Part shown: positions 26,401-37,000 of the stretch, piece by piece
Layout of the letters: every line of letters begins with the position of its first letter
How positions within the stretch are numbered: position 1 is the stretch's first letter
NCBI GenBank assembly: GCA_046047235.1
Contig: JBJOII010000021.1
Span: forward strand, 1-46,273
Direction: 5' to 3'
DNA length: 46,273 bases
DNA from: JBMTVN01 sp046047235
GTDB taxonomy: Bacteria > Verrucomicrobiota > Verrucomicrobiia > Limisphaerales > JAHDYP01
Translations under genes and position numbers: made by a program
Notes under the pieces: generated by a model
The model's database searches: none
Told to the model about the DNA's origin: nothing
Seen by the model: the letters and a program-made list of their open reading frames with translations, nothing else

Positions 26401-29400
26401 AGACGGCTACTGTTCATCTCGGCGCAAGACGGCATCCTATTGTGGTGCGTATGTTTGAGCAGGCCGGGGGGCAGTCCCTTTCGCTGGAATGGGAGGCGCC
26501 TTCCTTGGGGATTGCTCGGCAGCCGATTCCCCTGCAGTTCCTCAAGCTGAGTAATCGAGATTTCTATCGGTTCGGTAACGCCAGCATTGTTGGGATCATG
26601 GCAGATGGAAGTTCGATGCCGCTTTTTGCTCAGGCCTTCGAGCAGTTGTTTCCTGCGACGACGGATCCAGGCACCATGGTGAGGGCGGTGTCCCCGACCT
26701 TTACCTACAAACCGATGAGTATTGCCAATGTGGGTGATGCCACCAGCCAGAAGGTATCGAGCGACAGTTATCAGATGCAGACTTGGGCGCGGGCGTTCTG
26801 GCAATTCCAGAAGGAGTTCCAGCTGCAGATCAACGTTGCGATGACTGATGGCTCAACTGGTCCCGGGTTGTCGGCCGCGTCACTTTTGCCGTTTATCAGC
26901 TCCAGTCTGGGGCAGCCGGTGACGGGCGGTTCCGGGAGCTCCTTCGTTGGTGGTGTTTTGACAGCTGCAAGTGCGTGGGTGAAGGAGGGACGTCCCCACC
27001 TGATCGGTACGCGCTTCATGACGCCGGACCGGCGCTACTCCCTGCATGGCGTGCAGAGTGCCATTAATGGGTTCTCGGGCATCAACATGGACACCTTGGA
27101 GGATGGCTATCTTGGGGCTGAAGCGACGCGGCAATACTTCATCCCAGCGGTCACTGCCCCTGGAAAACTGACTTTCTTGTATGACAAGACGCTGTTTCAG
27201 GCGGTGATACCGATCGGTCAGGGTTTGAACGGGTCGGATATTGCTACGGTCAATGCCCAGTTGACGCCTGATTTGCCGGATGATGTGGAAGGTCTGATCA
27301 TTGATCTGGAAGGGCCTCTGGCGCAGCAGGAAGTCCGGGGTACGCCGGACTTGAACGATCTCCCCCCGCTGACCGTGGCGAATGGTGATCCCTGGCAATG
27401 GGACTTTGTGAATGGCACCTGGAATCCGCTGCACCCGGGGCCCTATATCGTGACCTGGAAATCCACCTCTGGTGAGCAATTTACGATGGAGGTCTTCGCG
27501 GAGTTTCCGGGAGAGCTGGATCAGATCCCGGATGTCCTCGATCGGGAGAAGGAGGATGGATCCCGTCAAGGCACGAAGCCTGATTACATGGCGAGCGTCG
27601 TGTTTGATCCGGTGGACCTTGAATTCCCCGGGGCCCCCGCGAGTCACTACAACTATCTGGTATCACCAAACAGCGGCGATCTGTTAAAGGCTGCGATGGA
27701 TCCGCAGGATGACGACAGGTGGGCTTTCCGACGGCTGGCCTATTCTGAGAACGACACGGCGTTGGTCTCCAGCGATACTGCCTACTTTACTGAGCCTACC
27801 GCTGAGGTTCGGTCGGTCATGGTCTTTAGTTATCAGGTGGACCCCGAGACTCCGGCAGGGGAGACACTTGACCTGGCGCATGAGGGCATCCGTGTGCGTA
27901 TCGTGAAGTCCTATGCTCCTGACGGGCATGAGGTGGCGGCCACGGCCACGGTGGCCAAGCGCATCGAGTCCGAGCTGGACACTGCGGGGTTCGGAACCGG
28001 CTATGTGGTGTGGGAGAATTCCAACTACAATCCTCAGATCTACTCGCGGGACGCTCAAATCGTCGGAGACTGGGGCAGCCTTTATCCGGTAAACGATTCC
28101 GTCCTGTTCCAGGCCACCAGTCGGAGGCTACAGGTGGGTTATTACGAGAATCCCCATTTGGCGGAGGCTGCCGGCGGAACCGTCCATCCTGAGGCCGAGT
28201 GGCCCTATGTGTTGGCGAACTACGATGACGTCGCCTTTGATGCTACTGCCGGGACCATTTATATCGCCAGTCGGCTGGGCAGCGAGGGTGTCGGGGCGGA
28301 AGACCTTTACCTGCCGGACGAATACGACAACCTCAGTGTTTACAACCAACCTGATCGAAGCCTCCCGGGTTATAATCCCAATGAGGAGCATGCGCTGGTT
28401 GCTCCTTCGATCCAGTCCGAGTTGACGGGGGACCGTTCGGTCGACCGTGGGCAGAGTGCCTTCTTTGCTTTGCAGAACCGGCTCAACCAGATCAATCGGG
28501 ATCAACCTTCGTCCTACACTTCGGAACCATACGTGCTGGCGCAATATCAGGATACGCTCAGTGGCGAGTGGTTGATGAAATCGTATCGGGTGGAGGCCGA
28601 GAAGGAGACCGGTGAGGCGTTTCCCGCTTTGGATCCCGTGACTCACCTTCCCGTGGATGGGGCGGGGCAGCCTGTTCCGCAGCCGGTTGATCCGGCCTAC
28701 ACCTTCAACTATACCGCGCTGGCGGGTGAGGCATTAATTCCACCTTATCCACTGTCGCTTTTGGTGGTCTCCGCACCGGCAGAGAATACTGGCGGCAATG
28801 TCATTAAGGACGGGGTTCAAACCAGGGCTCTCTGGCGGGACATTAACGGAAATCCGTGGGTCGTTTCCGGCGATGGGGAGTTCTTTTACCGGAACTGCTA
28901 TCCCATGGATGCCGCATTCTGGTTCTTCGACCAGACAGCCGCGCAACAATTGATTGCGTGGCTTCCTGAAGGTGCTGCGACCGCGTCCGGTGCGACTACT
29001 GCGGCGGACTTTGTTCCGGGAGTGGGTGTCTATCCGCAGGCGGTGTCTTATCGGACTTTCTGGCGGGATGATTACCCGGTGCTGAAGCGGGGTGAGACCC
29101 TGACTTATCAAGGTGGCGAGAACATTGAAGACCATCCTTCAGCGAATGGCCTTCCCTCGGTGGTTGGCATGGCCTCGGTTGAGATGGTTTTCGATTCGGG
29201 GACACCCGACATGAGGATTACGTCCGGAGACTTTGAGGTTGGATATGGTTCCGGGAGTTCCGCCAGGGTGGTGAGGCCGCTGGGTCAGTATGAGGCGCAG
29301 CTCACGCAGGACGAACTTCCGGAGGACCTTTTGCCAGGGAGCCCCAAGCTTCTGGCGGCGGGGGCAAAGTGGTATTTTACCGAGTTACCTGGCGATCTGC

Positions 29401-32400
29401 AGCGCCGGTTCTTTTACGATCCGTTGCAGCAGAGATTGGTGTTTGAGGGCTTGCTGGATGGCATGGAGCTGGGAGATCCCGAGCTGACACAAAAGCCCAT
29501 TGGCCCTTACCTGCTCCAGCCCAATGTGCTGAGCCGGGAAGACGTTGAGGCCATTACCGCCATCGGTGGCGGCAATGCAGCCTGGAATAGTGCGGTTGGA
29601 CAGATTTATCAGCAGGCTCAGGATCCTGAGGGCGTGGCCTCTGTGCTGGGAGTTACGCCAGCCACCACAGAAACGGCAAACCCGGTCTACCTCAGTGGCC
29701 TTCAGGCTGACGCCGGGAGCGGTGGAGACAGCCAGTTTGACTATTATGATGCTGCAGACCTGCGTGCTGTAGTTCAGGTAGCGCAAGGGGATGTGGTTCC
29801 GTTGAGGAGTCTGGGCATAGGAGCTGCGGTTGTTCCCAGCCCTCAGCTTTTGACGAAGGACACGGGGGATTCCCGCTACATCGTACTGGCAGAGAACAAC
29901 CATCAGGAGTTGACCAGTCCGGTGGCCCTCCACGTTATTGAGATCGGGAACTCACGGTTCAGGGGCATGATCGAGGTGGTGGAGCCCGCCAATGTGTTTG
30001 ATGAGAAGATCAACCTGAACCACACCGCTGATTTCGGCGGACACAAGGAAGACATCTACTTCGAATGGTGGATGCATGACATTGCGGATCTCTCGACGCT
30101 TCCCACGCCCGATCAGCCGGGCGCGAGTGGGGCGGGGCAGTGGACCCTTTTGGCGTCGGGGCAGGGCAAGCAGTCCATCACCTTCGAGGGGAGGCCGGAC
30201 GTGACGCTGGCAGACAAGTTGTTCTATGTGCGTTATGGCACCATGGAAGAGCTGGCAGCTGCCGGTGGTTCAGCGAATTCTCCCTGGCCGGAAGCGACTT
30301 GGAGGCTGGTGTCCCCGACCGATAGCACACCCGACTGGTCGGCGGGCATTGCAGGTGGAACGGTGCCGTATCAGTGGGCTGGTGCCGCCAATTCGCCGCA
30401 GCTTCAGGCTGATGGCAGCAGGATCTTTTTGCCGCAGCTGGTGATGGGCTGGGTCAAGCGTATCCTGGACCGGATCAATCCTTACGAGGCGCGCTACAGC
30501 GAAACATTCGCCAGTGATGCGCCGGCTACATTTTCGAGTCAATTGACCCAGGCTGGCCGGCCCTTTGTTGGGCCGGTCGCCTTGAATCCCCAAAAGAGGA
30601 ACCTTGAGAATGTGGGGTTGATTGAGCTGTATGAGACCGTGCTGCAACGGGCGAAGGAGTTGACGGACGCTCCAGGTGCAGCCACGGAGGGAACCAATCA
30701 GGCGCTGTTGTTGGCTGCCACGCGCCTAATGCAGCTTTACCAGTTATTAGGCATGGAGGCTTACTCCGATGCCAAGATGAGCGGGCTCACCTTGGGACGC
30801 AATCCGGAGACCGGCTCCGATCTGGCACAGATGAACGGCTATCTCTTTGCTTTCCGTAACCAGGTTCCTGACTTGCTTGATGAGGAGCTGGCACTGCTTC
30901 GGGGTACGGACTTTATAAAGGCATATCCGGTCTACAATCGACTGATGTGGAACTACGTGAAGGGGTTGGGCGAGGCAGCCTACAATGCCAACTACGACAT
31001 CTGGGATGTGACGCATGATGGTCTGATTGATGAGAACGACGCGGCTGGGCTTTATCCCATGGGGCACGGGGATGCATGGGGCCATCTGCTGATGGCGAGC
31101 CGCATGCATTATGAGCTGCTCCTGAGATCGAGCTTCGACTGGCAGGCGAGGTCTGAGCTCTACTACCTGCTGGGGAATGTGTTGCCCACGGACTATCTGG
31201 ACGAGGCATCGTTCACGCAAGCGGCGGCAAACCGGTTGCGGGCTGGCATGGAAATCATCCAAGGCACCTACCGGCAAAGCTGGGTAGCGGATCCGGAAGG
31301 CCAGTGGCAGGGGTACATCGATGCGGCTGAACCGGCTCGAGGTTGGGGTGTTTCTGAATGGTCGGGCCGTGTTGGGCATGGTGCCTACTTCGACTGGCTG
31401 GTGGGGAATGCTATTCTGCCCCTAGAGGCCACGATGGCAGACGGCGAACCGGCTGAGGGTCTGGATCAGCTGGACCGTGAGGCGAACAAGTCAGACCTCA
31501 TCGCGATCGCCGCCGGTTTGTCGGAAGTGCAATCCCAGCTGGAAAAGGTGAACGCCGGTTCAAATCCGCTGGGCATGGATCCGGAAGCCTTGCTCTTCGG
31601 TCTGGATCCCGTCCTCCTGGGTGGTGAGGCGGCTCCGGGGCGCAAAACGCATTTCGAGCAGGTTTATGCCATGGCGGTGCAGGCCGGTGACAACGCACGA
31701 TCAGCCATGGATGCCCTTGCAGAGGCGAGTTTGCAGTTGCGCGAGACCAATGAGGACACCCGTGAGTTACAGCAGAAAGCGATCCTGCAGGATCTGGATT
31801 ATCGGGGTCGGCTGATTGAGATCTTCGGAATGCCCTATGAGGGAACGATCGGTGCCGGCAAGATCTACCCCGAAGGCTACTACGGTCCGGATCTGCTCAC
31901 CTATATGTATTTGCCGGCGGTCGAGATGGATCAGGTTATTCCCCGGTCCGATAATGCTGGCGGTCAGCCTGACTATTACCTGAATGCGAGGGAAAAAGCC
32001 CTGGGCTTAGATGTGGACACGCTCTTCGGACTGGGGGTGGTCGACGATTGGAGCAGCGACGCGTTAATGGATCGGTATTTCGTCAGTGGTCAGAACCTGC
32101 CTTCGGTTACTGTGGGTGACACTCCTGCCGGGAATACCTTGGCAGCCAGCGTGCCTGTGCGTCGGACAGCTGATTATGCGTTCCTGGCGGATCCCAGCTG
32201 GGGTAAGCGTGCGGCCCAAGGTGAGTTGCAGGTGGCACTCAATGAACTGTTGCTTGCCGATGCCGAACTGGGGCTGGAGCTCAAGGGCTACAATCGTTAC
32301 CTGCGTGAGCTTGAACTGGCTGTTGTGGCGTCTAGTGATTCGCTAGACATCCTGAATGTCAAAGACGCGGTGCTTAAAGCCCAGCTCGGTATTACCGACG

Positions 32401-33986
32401 CATTGGATACAACGATCACCATTCTGAAATTCTACCAGGCAGGTGTGAAGCGAGCTGCAGATATTGCGAAGGCTGCCGGTGATGCCATTAAGCCATCGGC
32501 CGGAGCTGGCGGGGCTATTGCTTCAGTGCCGCAGGCCGTGGTGGGTGTGTCAGGCGAGGCGATTGAAGGGGCGGCTGAGGTGAGTGAGCAGTGGGTGACG
32601 AGTGCGGTGGACATCCAGACTTTGGTGGCGGAGCTCATCAAGGAGCAGCTGGCATTGGAGGTGGGACTGTCCAACCAGGCCATGAACAACAGGCAGGCCG
32701 TGATCGGACAGCTGCAGGGAATCGGTTTGAAACTGGCCTCTGAGGCCAACATGAGAGAGGGCGTAGGAGTGGCTATCCAGAAGCTGCAGATGGCTGCTGC
32801 CAAGTACGAGGCCTTGCGGGAGGAGGGGGCGCGACTGGTGCAGGAGCGGACTGCGCTGAACAAGATGATCGCTGCTGCTGCCCAGCAGAACCGTTACACG
32901 GACATGGCGGTGCGGCTGGCCCGCAATGAGCACAGCACCCGGTTTAACAACGCCCTGGATTCGGCGCTGCGCTACAGCTGGCTGGCTGCGAGGGTGTATG
33001 ATTACGAAACGGGGTTGTCGGGCGATCACGCGGGGTCCGTGGAGCATCTCCTGGAGGAGATTGTGCGGGAGAGGCAGCTGGGACGTTGGGAGAATAGCGA
33101 GCCGAAACCGGGGAATTCTGGGTTGGCAGACTTGCTCTACGAACTGGCGGCGAATTACGGGGCTTTGAAGGGGCAGTTAGGGTTGAATAATCCCCAGGAT
33201 GAAGTCACCGCGCTTTCATTGCGCAAGGGGCATTTCCGGATCCAGGACAATGGGAGTAGTCGCTCGGCACAACTTTGGCGCGAAGCATTGTCCTCCTCCC
33301 GGGTGCCGGATGTGAACGCGATCAAGGAATTCCGCATGTATTGCCGGCCGTTCGCCGAGCCGGACCTGGGTCCCCAGCCGGCGTTGGTGCTCGAATTCGC
33401 TACCAGCATCGAGCCGGGCAAGAACGCATTCGGTGGTCCGCTGGCTCCTGGCGACAGCTCATGGAGTAGCGCGATGTTCGCCACCAAGATTGCATCGGTA
33501 GCGGTTTCCTTTGCCGGATACGATGCGGCGGAGGGCACCGGTCAGGCGCTGTCAGCTACGCCGCGGGTGTATCTGGTCCCTGTCGGAGGTGACCGGATGC
33601 GCACCTCAGATGCAATGGTTCCTACCGTGAAGGAGTGGCAGCTGGTCAACCAGCGGGTGCCCGTGCCTTATCCGCTGAAGGAGGAGGCCTTTGCCGATCT
33701 GAGTTATCTCCCCAGTCAGGATGTCAGAAACGTGAGCTGGGTGCAGCGCGCCCGGTATCCGGATATGCTGGCCCTTCCGGATCCGCTGGGGGACGCAACC
33801 CGCGCATTGGATGAGGCCTACTATTCCAGCGTTTTATTGGGGCGTTCAGCTTGGAACACCCGGTGGCTCCTGATTATTCCGGGGGCGTCGCTCGGCGCGA
33901 GCCCGCAGGCTTCGCTGGATCGCTTTGTCCAGACTGTGGACGACATTCGACTTCATTTCAGGACCTATTCCCACTCGGGGCTCTGA
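23484..33986 (+). CDS. Giant exported multidomain protein: lectin-like, LamG, PA14-like, TcA-like C-terminus
   Basis: Protein of 3500 residues. Signal peptide 1-36 (cleavage near SLQAQ). Modules by eye: lectin/ConA-like sandwich (40-255); LamG (about 434-605); Ca-binding DSDGDSFPDAVE (about 667); malectin-like jelly roll (about 719-889); PA14-like (about 904-1019, TFYLTSDDGSSLEIDG); then about 1200 unassigned residues. From about 2300 it is largely helical: a dockerin-like DVTHDGLIDENDA with GHGDAWGH, THFEQVYAMAVQAG, RLIEIFGMPYEGTIGAG, a small-residue hydrophobic stretch (about 2996-3043), then a long coiled coil (about 3066-3178) leading to RFNNALDSALRYSWLAARVYDYE. The end, WLLIIPGAS...VDDIRLHFRTYSHSGL, resembles the LNDIILHIRYT terminus of TcA toxin subunits. 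Surface-exposed or secreted; adhesin or pore-forming roles are both possible. Confidence 0.9.
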   Translation: MKTYSLFSRSWSMARSGVLLAAGACMLGLVGASLQAQTTQLSYRFDSLPEPPNTLLYDNATITGGYLRLTAAQGGQIGTFIVDSLPKERRLASVKIGFLLRINQGGSSVPADGFSVNFGPQLLQGSVGEDGVDQGLAVTFDLYDNGGTDSAPAIEVKWDGQVIDGVSMTGGNRNRGYFWPLTTANPSSIVNGTSFIPVQVWIKDEGTVTVSWNNQVVLDSVPVPYEASKGWRLAFGARTGGFYSEQSIDNLEIETTDVVQVTVNSEYGQDLVSPPPGMNTYTANKLQQFHFPDYIYMDRYGNELQPTPENIQNRAFSRARLTGSTVTGVSNRSGDGNEFQATLAEDTTVDLTWAVEHLGAVYTGTENIQGLSENDVTPPEYVSTLGVNFYGQGAAQGENFRSVVNAVISDANALIPIRFASSGLVVENSPGSSDRFVELSGQGEYFRSEAAGSDRLGIGGTSFTVDFWARRNAVASASPQAVLTVGDVAGAAVSGQQFLVGFSAAGGLFLGDSAWPETQTVPAAMTDNGYWHHWTIVNDLGGGEVRYFRDGELVFLSADTVNYGGNDALTVGAGFQGGVAQGAYGGGLNNLRIWPGALEVSQIQSLPGLSLASGSAGLEVGAGASVEPVLEVTFDGVQTEGGGGLLTTIMRFERDVAYATAVTAPLDSDGDSFPDAVEAANGSNAADPLSIPSGGALWVSTHLFTGGDEGEGLDLEGHFPYAINFGNAVVGRIRDAAFRSFNYPGVTMNLPNSAEGWNAPNLGNSVSDLALNKVISSIRWYPSSSSSSAGSVTLSGLNSSSVYKLQLLFQEACCDRGFDVRVNGTTLWKNFNPGVQQGGIGVKDAGVVLCCELTVPGSTLEVVLDGAPTSFSDKSPILCGLTLEEIPAVLHERLANSVPVSYEITPQVGVPASLTAGGVDPNFFALVEEGDLLIPEGMDGDYTFYLTSDDGSSLEIDGELLILNDGLHGDVTQTATVHLGARRHPIVVRMFEQAGGQSLSLEWEAPSLGIARQPIPLQFLKLSNRDFYRFGNASIVGIMADGSSMPLFAQAFEQLFPATTDPGTMVRAVSPTFTYKPMSIANVGDATSQKVSSDSYQMQTWARAFWQFQKEFQLQINVAMTDGSTGPGLSAASLLPFISSSLGQPVTGGSGSSFVGGVLTAASAWVKEGRPHLIGTRFMTPDRRYSLHGVQSAINGFSGINMDTLEDGYLGAEATRQYFIPAVTAPGKLTFLYDKTLFQAVIPIGQGLNGSDIATVNAQLTPDLPDDVEGLIIDLEGPLAQQEVRGTPDLNDLPPLTVANGDPWQWDFVNGTWNPLHPGPYIVTWKSTSGEQFTMEVFAEFPGELDQIPDVLDREKEDGSRQGTKPDYMASVVFDPVDLEFPGAPASHYNYLVSPNSGDLLKAAMDPQDDDRWAFRRLAYSENDTALVSSDTAYFTEPTAEVRSVMVFSYQVDPETPAGETLDLAHEGIRVRIVKSYAPDGHEVAATATVAKRIESELDTAGFGTGYVVWENSNYNPQIYSRDAQIVGDWGSLYPVNDSVLFQATSRRLQVGYYENPHLAEAAGGTVHPEAEWPYVLANYDDVAFDATAGTIYIASRLGSEGVGAEDLYLPDEYDNLSVYNQPDRSLPGYNPNEEHALVAPSIQSELTGDRSVDRGQSAFFALQNRLNQINRDQPSSYTSEPYVLAQYQDTLSGEWLMKSYRVEAEKETGEAFPALDPVTHLPVDGAGQPVPQPVDPAYTFNYTALAGEALIPPYPLSLLVVSAPAENTGGNVIKDGVQTRALWRDINGNPWVVSGDGEFFYRNCYPMDAAFWFFDQTAAQQLIAWLPEGAATASGATTAADFVPGVGVYPQAVSYRTFWRDDYPVLKRGETLTYQGGENIEDHPSANGLPSVVGMASVEMVFDSGTPDMRITSGDFEVGYGSGSSARVVRPLGQYEAQLTQDELPEDLLPGSPKLLAAGAKWYFTELPGDLQRRFFYDPLQQRLVFEGLLDGMELGDPELTQKPIGPYLLQPNVLSREDVEAITAIGGGNAAWNSAVGQIYQQAQDPEGVASVLGVTPATTETANPVYLSGLQADAGSGGDSQFDYYDAADLRAVVQVAQGDVVPLRSLGIGAAVVPSPQLLTKDTGDSRYIVLAENNHQELTSPVALHVIEIGNSRFRGMIEVVEPANVFDEKINLNHTADFGGHKEDIYFEWWMHDIADLSTLPTPDQPGASGAGQWTLLASGQGKQSITFEGRPDVTLADKLFYVRYGTMEELAAAGGSANSPWPEATWRLVSPTDSTPDWSAGIAGGTVPYQWAGAANSPQLQADGSRIFLPQLVMGWVKRILDRINPYEARYSETFASDAPATFSSQLTQAGRPFVGPVALNPQKRNLENVGLIELYETVLQRAKELTDAPGAATEGTNQALLLAATRLMQLYQLLGMEAYSDAKMSGLTLGRNPETGSDLAQMNGYLFAFRNQVPDLLDEELALLRGTDFIKAYPVYNRLMWNYVKGLGEAAYNANYDIWDVTHDGLIDENDAAGLYPMGHGDAWGHLLMASRMHYELLLRSSFDWQARSELYYLLGNVLPTDYLDEASFTQAAANRLRAGMEIIQGTYRQSWVADPEGQWQGYIDAAEPARGWGVSEWSGRVGHGAYFDWLVGNAILPLEATMADGEPAEGLDQLDREANKSDLIAIAAGLSEVQSQLEKVNAGSNPLGMDPEALLFGLDPVLLGGEAAPGRKTHFEQVYAMAVQAGDNARSAMDALAEASLQLRETNEDTRELQQKAILQDLDYRGRLIEIFGMPYEGTIGAGKIYPEGYYGPDLLTYMYLPAVEMDQVIPRSDNAGGQPDYYLNAREKALGLDVDTLFGLGVVDDWSSDALMDRYFVSGQNLPSVTVGDTPAGNTLAASVPVRRTADYAFLADPSWGKRAAQGELQVALNELLLADAELGLELKGYNRYLRELELAVVASSDSLDILNVKDAVLKAQLGITDALDTTITILKFYQAGVKRAADIAKAAGDAIKPSAGAGGAIASVPQAVVGVSGEAIEGAAEVSEQWVTSAVDIQTLVAELIKEQLALEVGLSNQAMNNRQAVIGQLQGIGLKLASEANMREGVGVAIQKLQMAAAKYEALREEGARLVQERTALNKMIAAAAQQNRYTDMAVRLARNEHSTRFNNALDSALRYSWLAARVYDYETGLSGDHAGSVEHLLEEIVRERQLGRWENSEPKPGNSGLADLLYELAANYGALKGQLGLNNPQDEVTALSLRKGHFRIQDNGSSRSAQLWREALSSSRVPDVNAIKEFRMYCRPFAEPDLGPQPALVLEFATSIEPGKNAFGGPLAPGDSSWSSAMFATKIASVAVSFAGYDAAEGTGQALSATPRVYLVPVGGDRMRTSDAMVPTVKEWQLVNQRVPVPYPLKEEAFADLSYLPSQDVRNVSWVQRARYPDMLALPDPLGDATRALDEAYYSSVLLGRSAWNTRWLLIIPGASLGASPQASLDRFVQTVDDIRLHFRTYSHSGL

Positions 33987-34017
33987 GTTGACTGATATCA
34001 ATTACAAGGATTGCGTC

Positions 34018-37000
34018 ATGATGATTATTTCTCAGGAAGTGGCTCCGGTCATGCACAGGCATTTCGGGCGGTTGGTTGGTTTTGGATTGCTGGCCTGCTG
34101 GACGGCAGTGCTGATGTCTCAGGGTGTACAGTCTGCCGAGTCGTTCAGCGAGCCGCCGATTTCAGTCTACGGCAAAGTCTTGAAACTGGGTCCGGGCGGG
34201 ATCTATCAGCTCTACAAAGGGACGGTTGATATTGAGCTGGTGGATACCAAAAACCCGCAGGCCATCATCCCTCTGACGCTCACACTTCGGCCCGTGGGAA
34301 GCAGCGGGGAGTTTTCCTATCGCGAGGAGCTGGTGCTCGAAAGTGCTCCGGCCGGCGATGAGAACATGACCTTGTCGGTGAAATCACAGCCGACAATCTA
34401 TGCCATGAGGTCGGCCAGCCTGAATGGCAGCCCGGTGCGGCTGTTGGATCCGGGACAGGCAACGGGCTTTGCCACCAGCTATGCCAACCGGGGTGCTGAA
34501 TATCGCTTTGACTTCAAGGTGGACATTGAACTGCCAGATTCTGATGGGGATGGTTTGCCGGACTGGTGGGAGGAGATGTATGGGCTGGACCCGGCGTTTT
34601 CAGGTGATGCCCTGACTGACCTGGATGGCGATGGCTGGAGCAACAAACAGGAGTTTGCCAACGCGACCAACCCGCTTGAGGCGAACTACGCACCGGTGCT
34701 GCAGGAGAGTCGACTGCAGGTGATGTCCGGTTCGCACAGCGGCATTCATATCAATCTTGTGGATGCTGATTCTCCTCCCGAGGACATCGAGTTGGTTGTG
34801 GCGGATGACGTGTCTGGACTGGCCTGGTATTTGGATGGAATGCCTCTCCCTACCGGAACGCCGTTTACCCAAAGGGATGTGCTGGATGGACGGCTTACTC
34901 TCGCTGTGGATTCCCGATTTGTGCGTTCCACCGTGACGCTGCTGATTACAGATCTATATGCCTGGGATAATTCCATGTATTTGCTGGATCTGGATATCCA
35001 GGCCTTTTCCCCGGCGCGGGGTTGGCTTGGGAATCCTTCGGTTTGGCTGGTCGGCGAATCCATGGAGCCGGGAGCTGAGCTGGAGGAATGGACAGACAGG
35101 TCAGCTCTTGGCAGCGACGCGTATCAGGCCGGTGCAGCTGCGGGCCTTCCTTTTGTTACCGAGGACGACAACGTGCGGTTTTCCGGTCAGGAGTTTTTCT
35201 ACATCGATGACCGCAGGTTGAAACTTCAGAATTACACCATGATGGTGAGCTACGAGGCCACGGGCAGGACGCCCGGCGAGCAGACTCTCTTCAGTCACGC
35301 TGGCATGCAGATGAAGATAGGAGGTAGCCATTCCGGCTCAAGAGGCCACACTCTTCACATTCAAGAATCGGGACGTTCTTTGATGGGGTCGGTGCAAAAC
35401 ATCGGGGAACTACAACATCTCGTTTTCCAGACCGCTCCCCAAGGGGCCATATTGAGCACCACTGAGGGTGGAGTCTATTTGGGGAGGCCTGGTAATGGCC
35501 TTCCTGTTTCCACCTTTACGACCTTGGGGGCGATGCGTTCACTAAGCGACCTGGAGGCCCGGGACTTTCTTCAGGGCAATATCAAAGAGCTGGTGATCTA
35601 CGACCGCAATCTGCAGGCCCGGAACATTTTTCTCCTTCACGACTACCAGATGGCAAGGTGGCAGGAAGTGGTGACATGGAATAACCGCAACAACACGCTG
35701 GCGTTGAGAATTCGGGGCAGGATGAACGCGCCGAACCTGATGATCGGGGGTGAGGCTGGTGATTCTCTTACGGGCGGGCTTATGGACGATGTCATCTCCG
35801 GAGAAGGAGGGGACAACATCCTGACAGGGCTTGCGGGTCGGGATCGCTTCCGCATCTCGGGTGAGGCTACCTCGGATATCGTGATGGACTTCAGTGAGTC
35901 CGAGGGTGATGTGCTGGATTTTAGTCGGGTTTTCCAGGGGCAGTTTGGTGATCCGTCCAAGTTCATCCAGCTTCAGGCCTCCGTGACCAGGGATGCCGAC
36001 AACCAGCCTCGGGTGGATACACTGTTGCGGGTGGATCGTCTAGGGAGTGGAGCATTCGTGGATCAGGCCGTCTTGGTAAGGGGGGTGTCCTGGGGTGCCA
36101 GTGACCTGGGGCGTCTGGTGACTGAGGGCACGTTGATTCTGGGTGGTCCCTCCTTCGTGACTCCCGTGTCCCTCCAGATTCTCGCACAGAACGCGGATGG
36201 ATCCGCAGCGGTACGCGTGAAGCGCACGGGTGATCTGAGTGCGGCCATTGACGTTCCAGTGCTCTTTTCCGGTGTAGGCAATCCCTCGATCGACTACGAG
36301 ATCTTCGGAGCCCACGGAACCGGAAACCTGCGTTATGTTCACCTTGGCCGGGGGAGCGCTTTTGCAGACATCCTGCTTTCAACCCGTCCTTGGGCTGCCG
36401 GGGAGCGACTTGCACCCGAGCTGACTCCGCTTGGGGGTTATCAGAGCAGCCTGCCCGGAGCGACTGTAAAAGTGGAACTGCCTGTGATTCCGACTGTCTC
36501 AATAGCAGTGGCCAGCCATATGCGAGCTGGGTCAGCGGATTTGGGTCGTATCCTGGTAGGGCGTAGTGGCGGGGACGTGACGGTGCCGCTCGATGTGACG
36601 CTTTCCTATCGTGGAAATCTGGTGGAGAACGGGTTCATTTCCCAGCCACCCACGACTGTGACCATTCCGGCAGGCCAACAGACTGTGGAAGTGATATTGG
36701 ATATGACTGCATCCCCGCCGGAGCTAAGCTACATCGATGTCAGCTTGGATTCCGGGGGCGCCGGGATGGTCCTCGCGAAGCCCAGCCAAACCCGGGTTTA
36801 TGTTTTGCCCGCGGACGTTCAAAACACGGATGGCTTTCTTGGATGGGTGATGGAGAAACATCCCAATGCCTCACTTGCGAAGTTGGCGATGAGCGATAGC
36901 GACGGGGATGGGCGGAATGCTCTGATGGAGTATCTGGCGGGCACGGACCCCGACGTGCGTAACAACGGCCATGACGATCTGGCCTTCTACGACTACGAAA

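Noticed and set aside
26880..27647. Minus-strand frame of 255 codons inside the giant gene
   Set aside because: The plus strand is a single uninterrupted 3500-codon frame with domain content; the antisense frame has no support.
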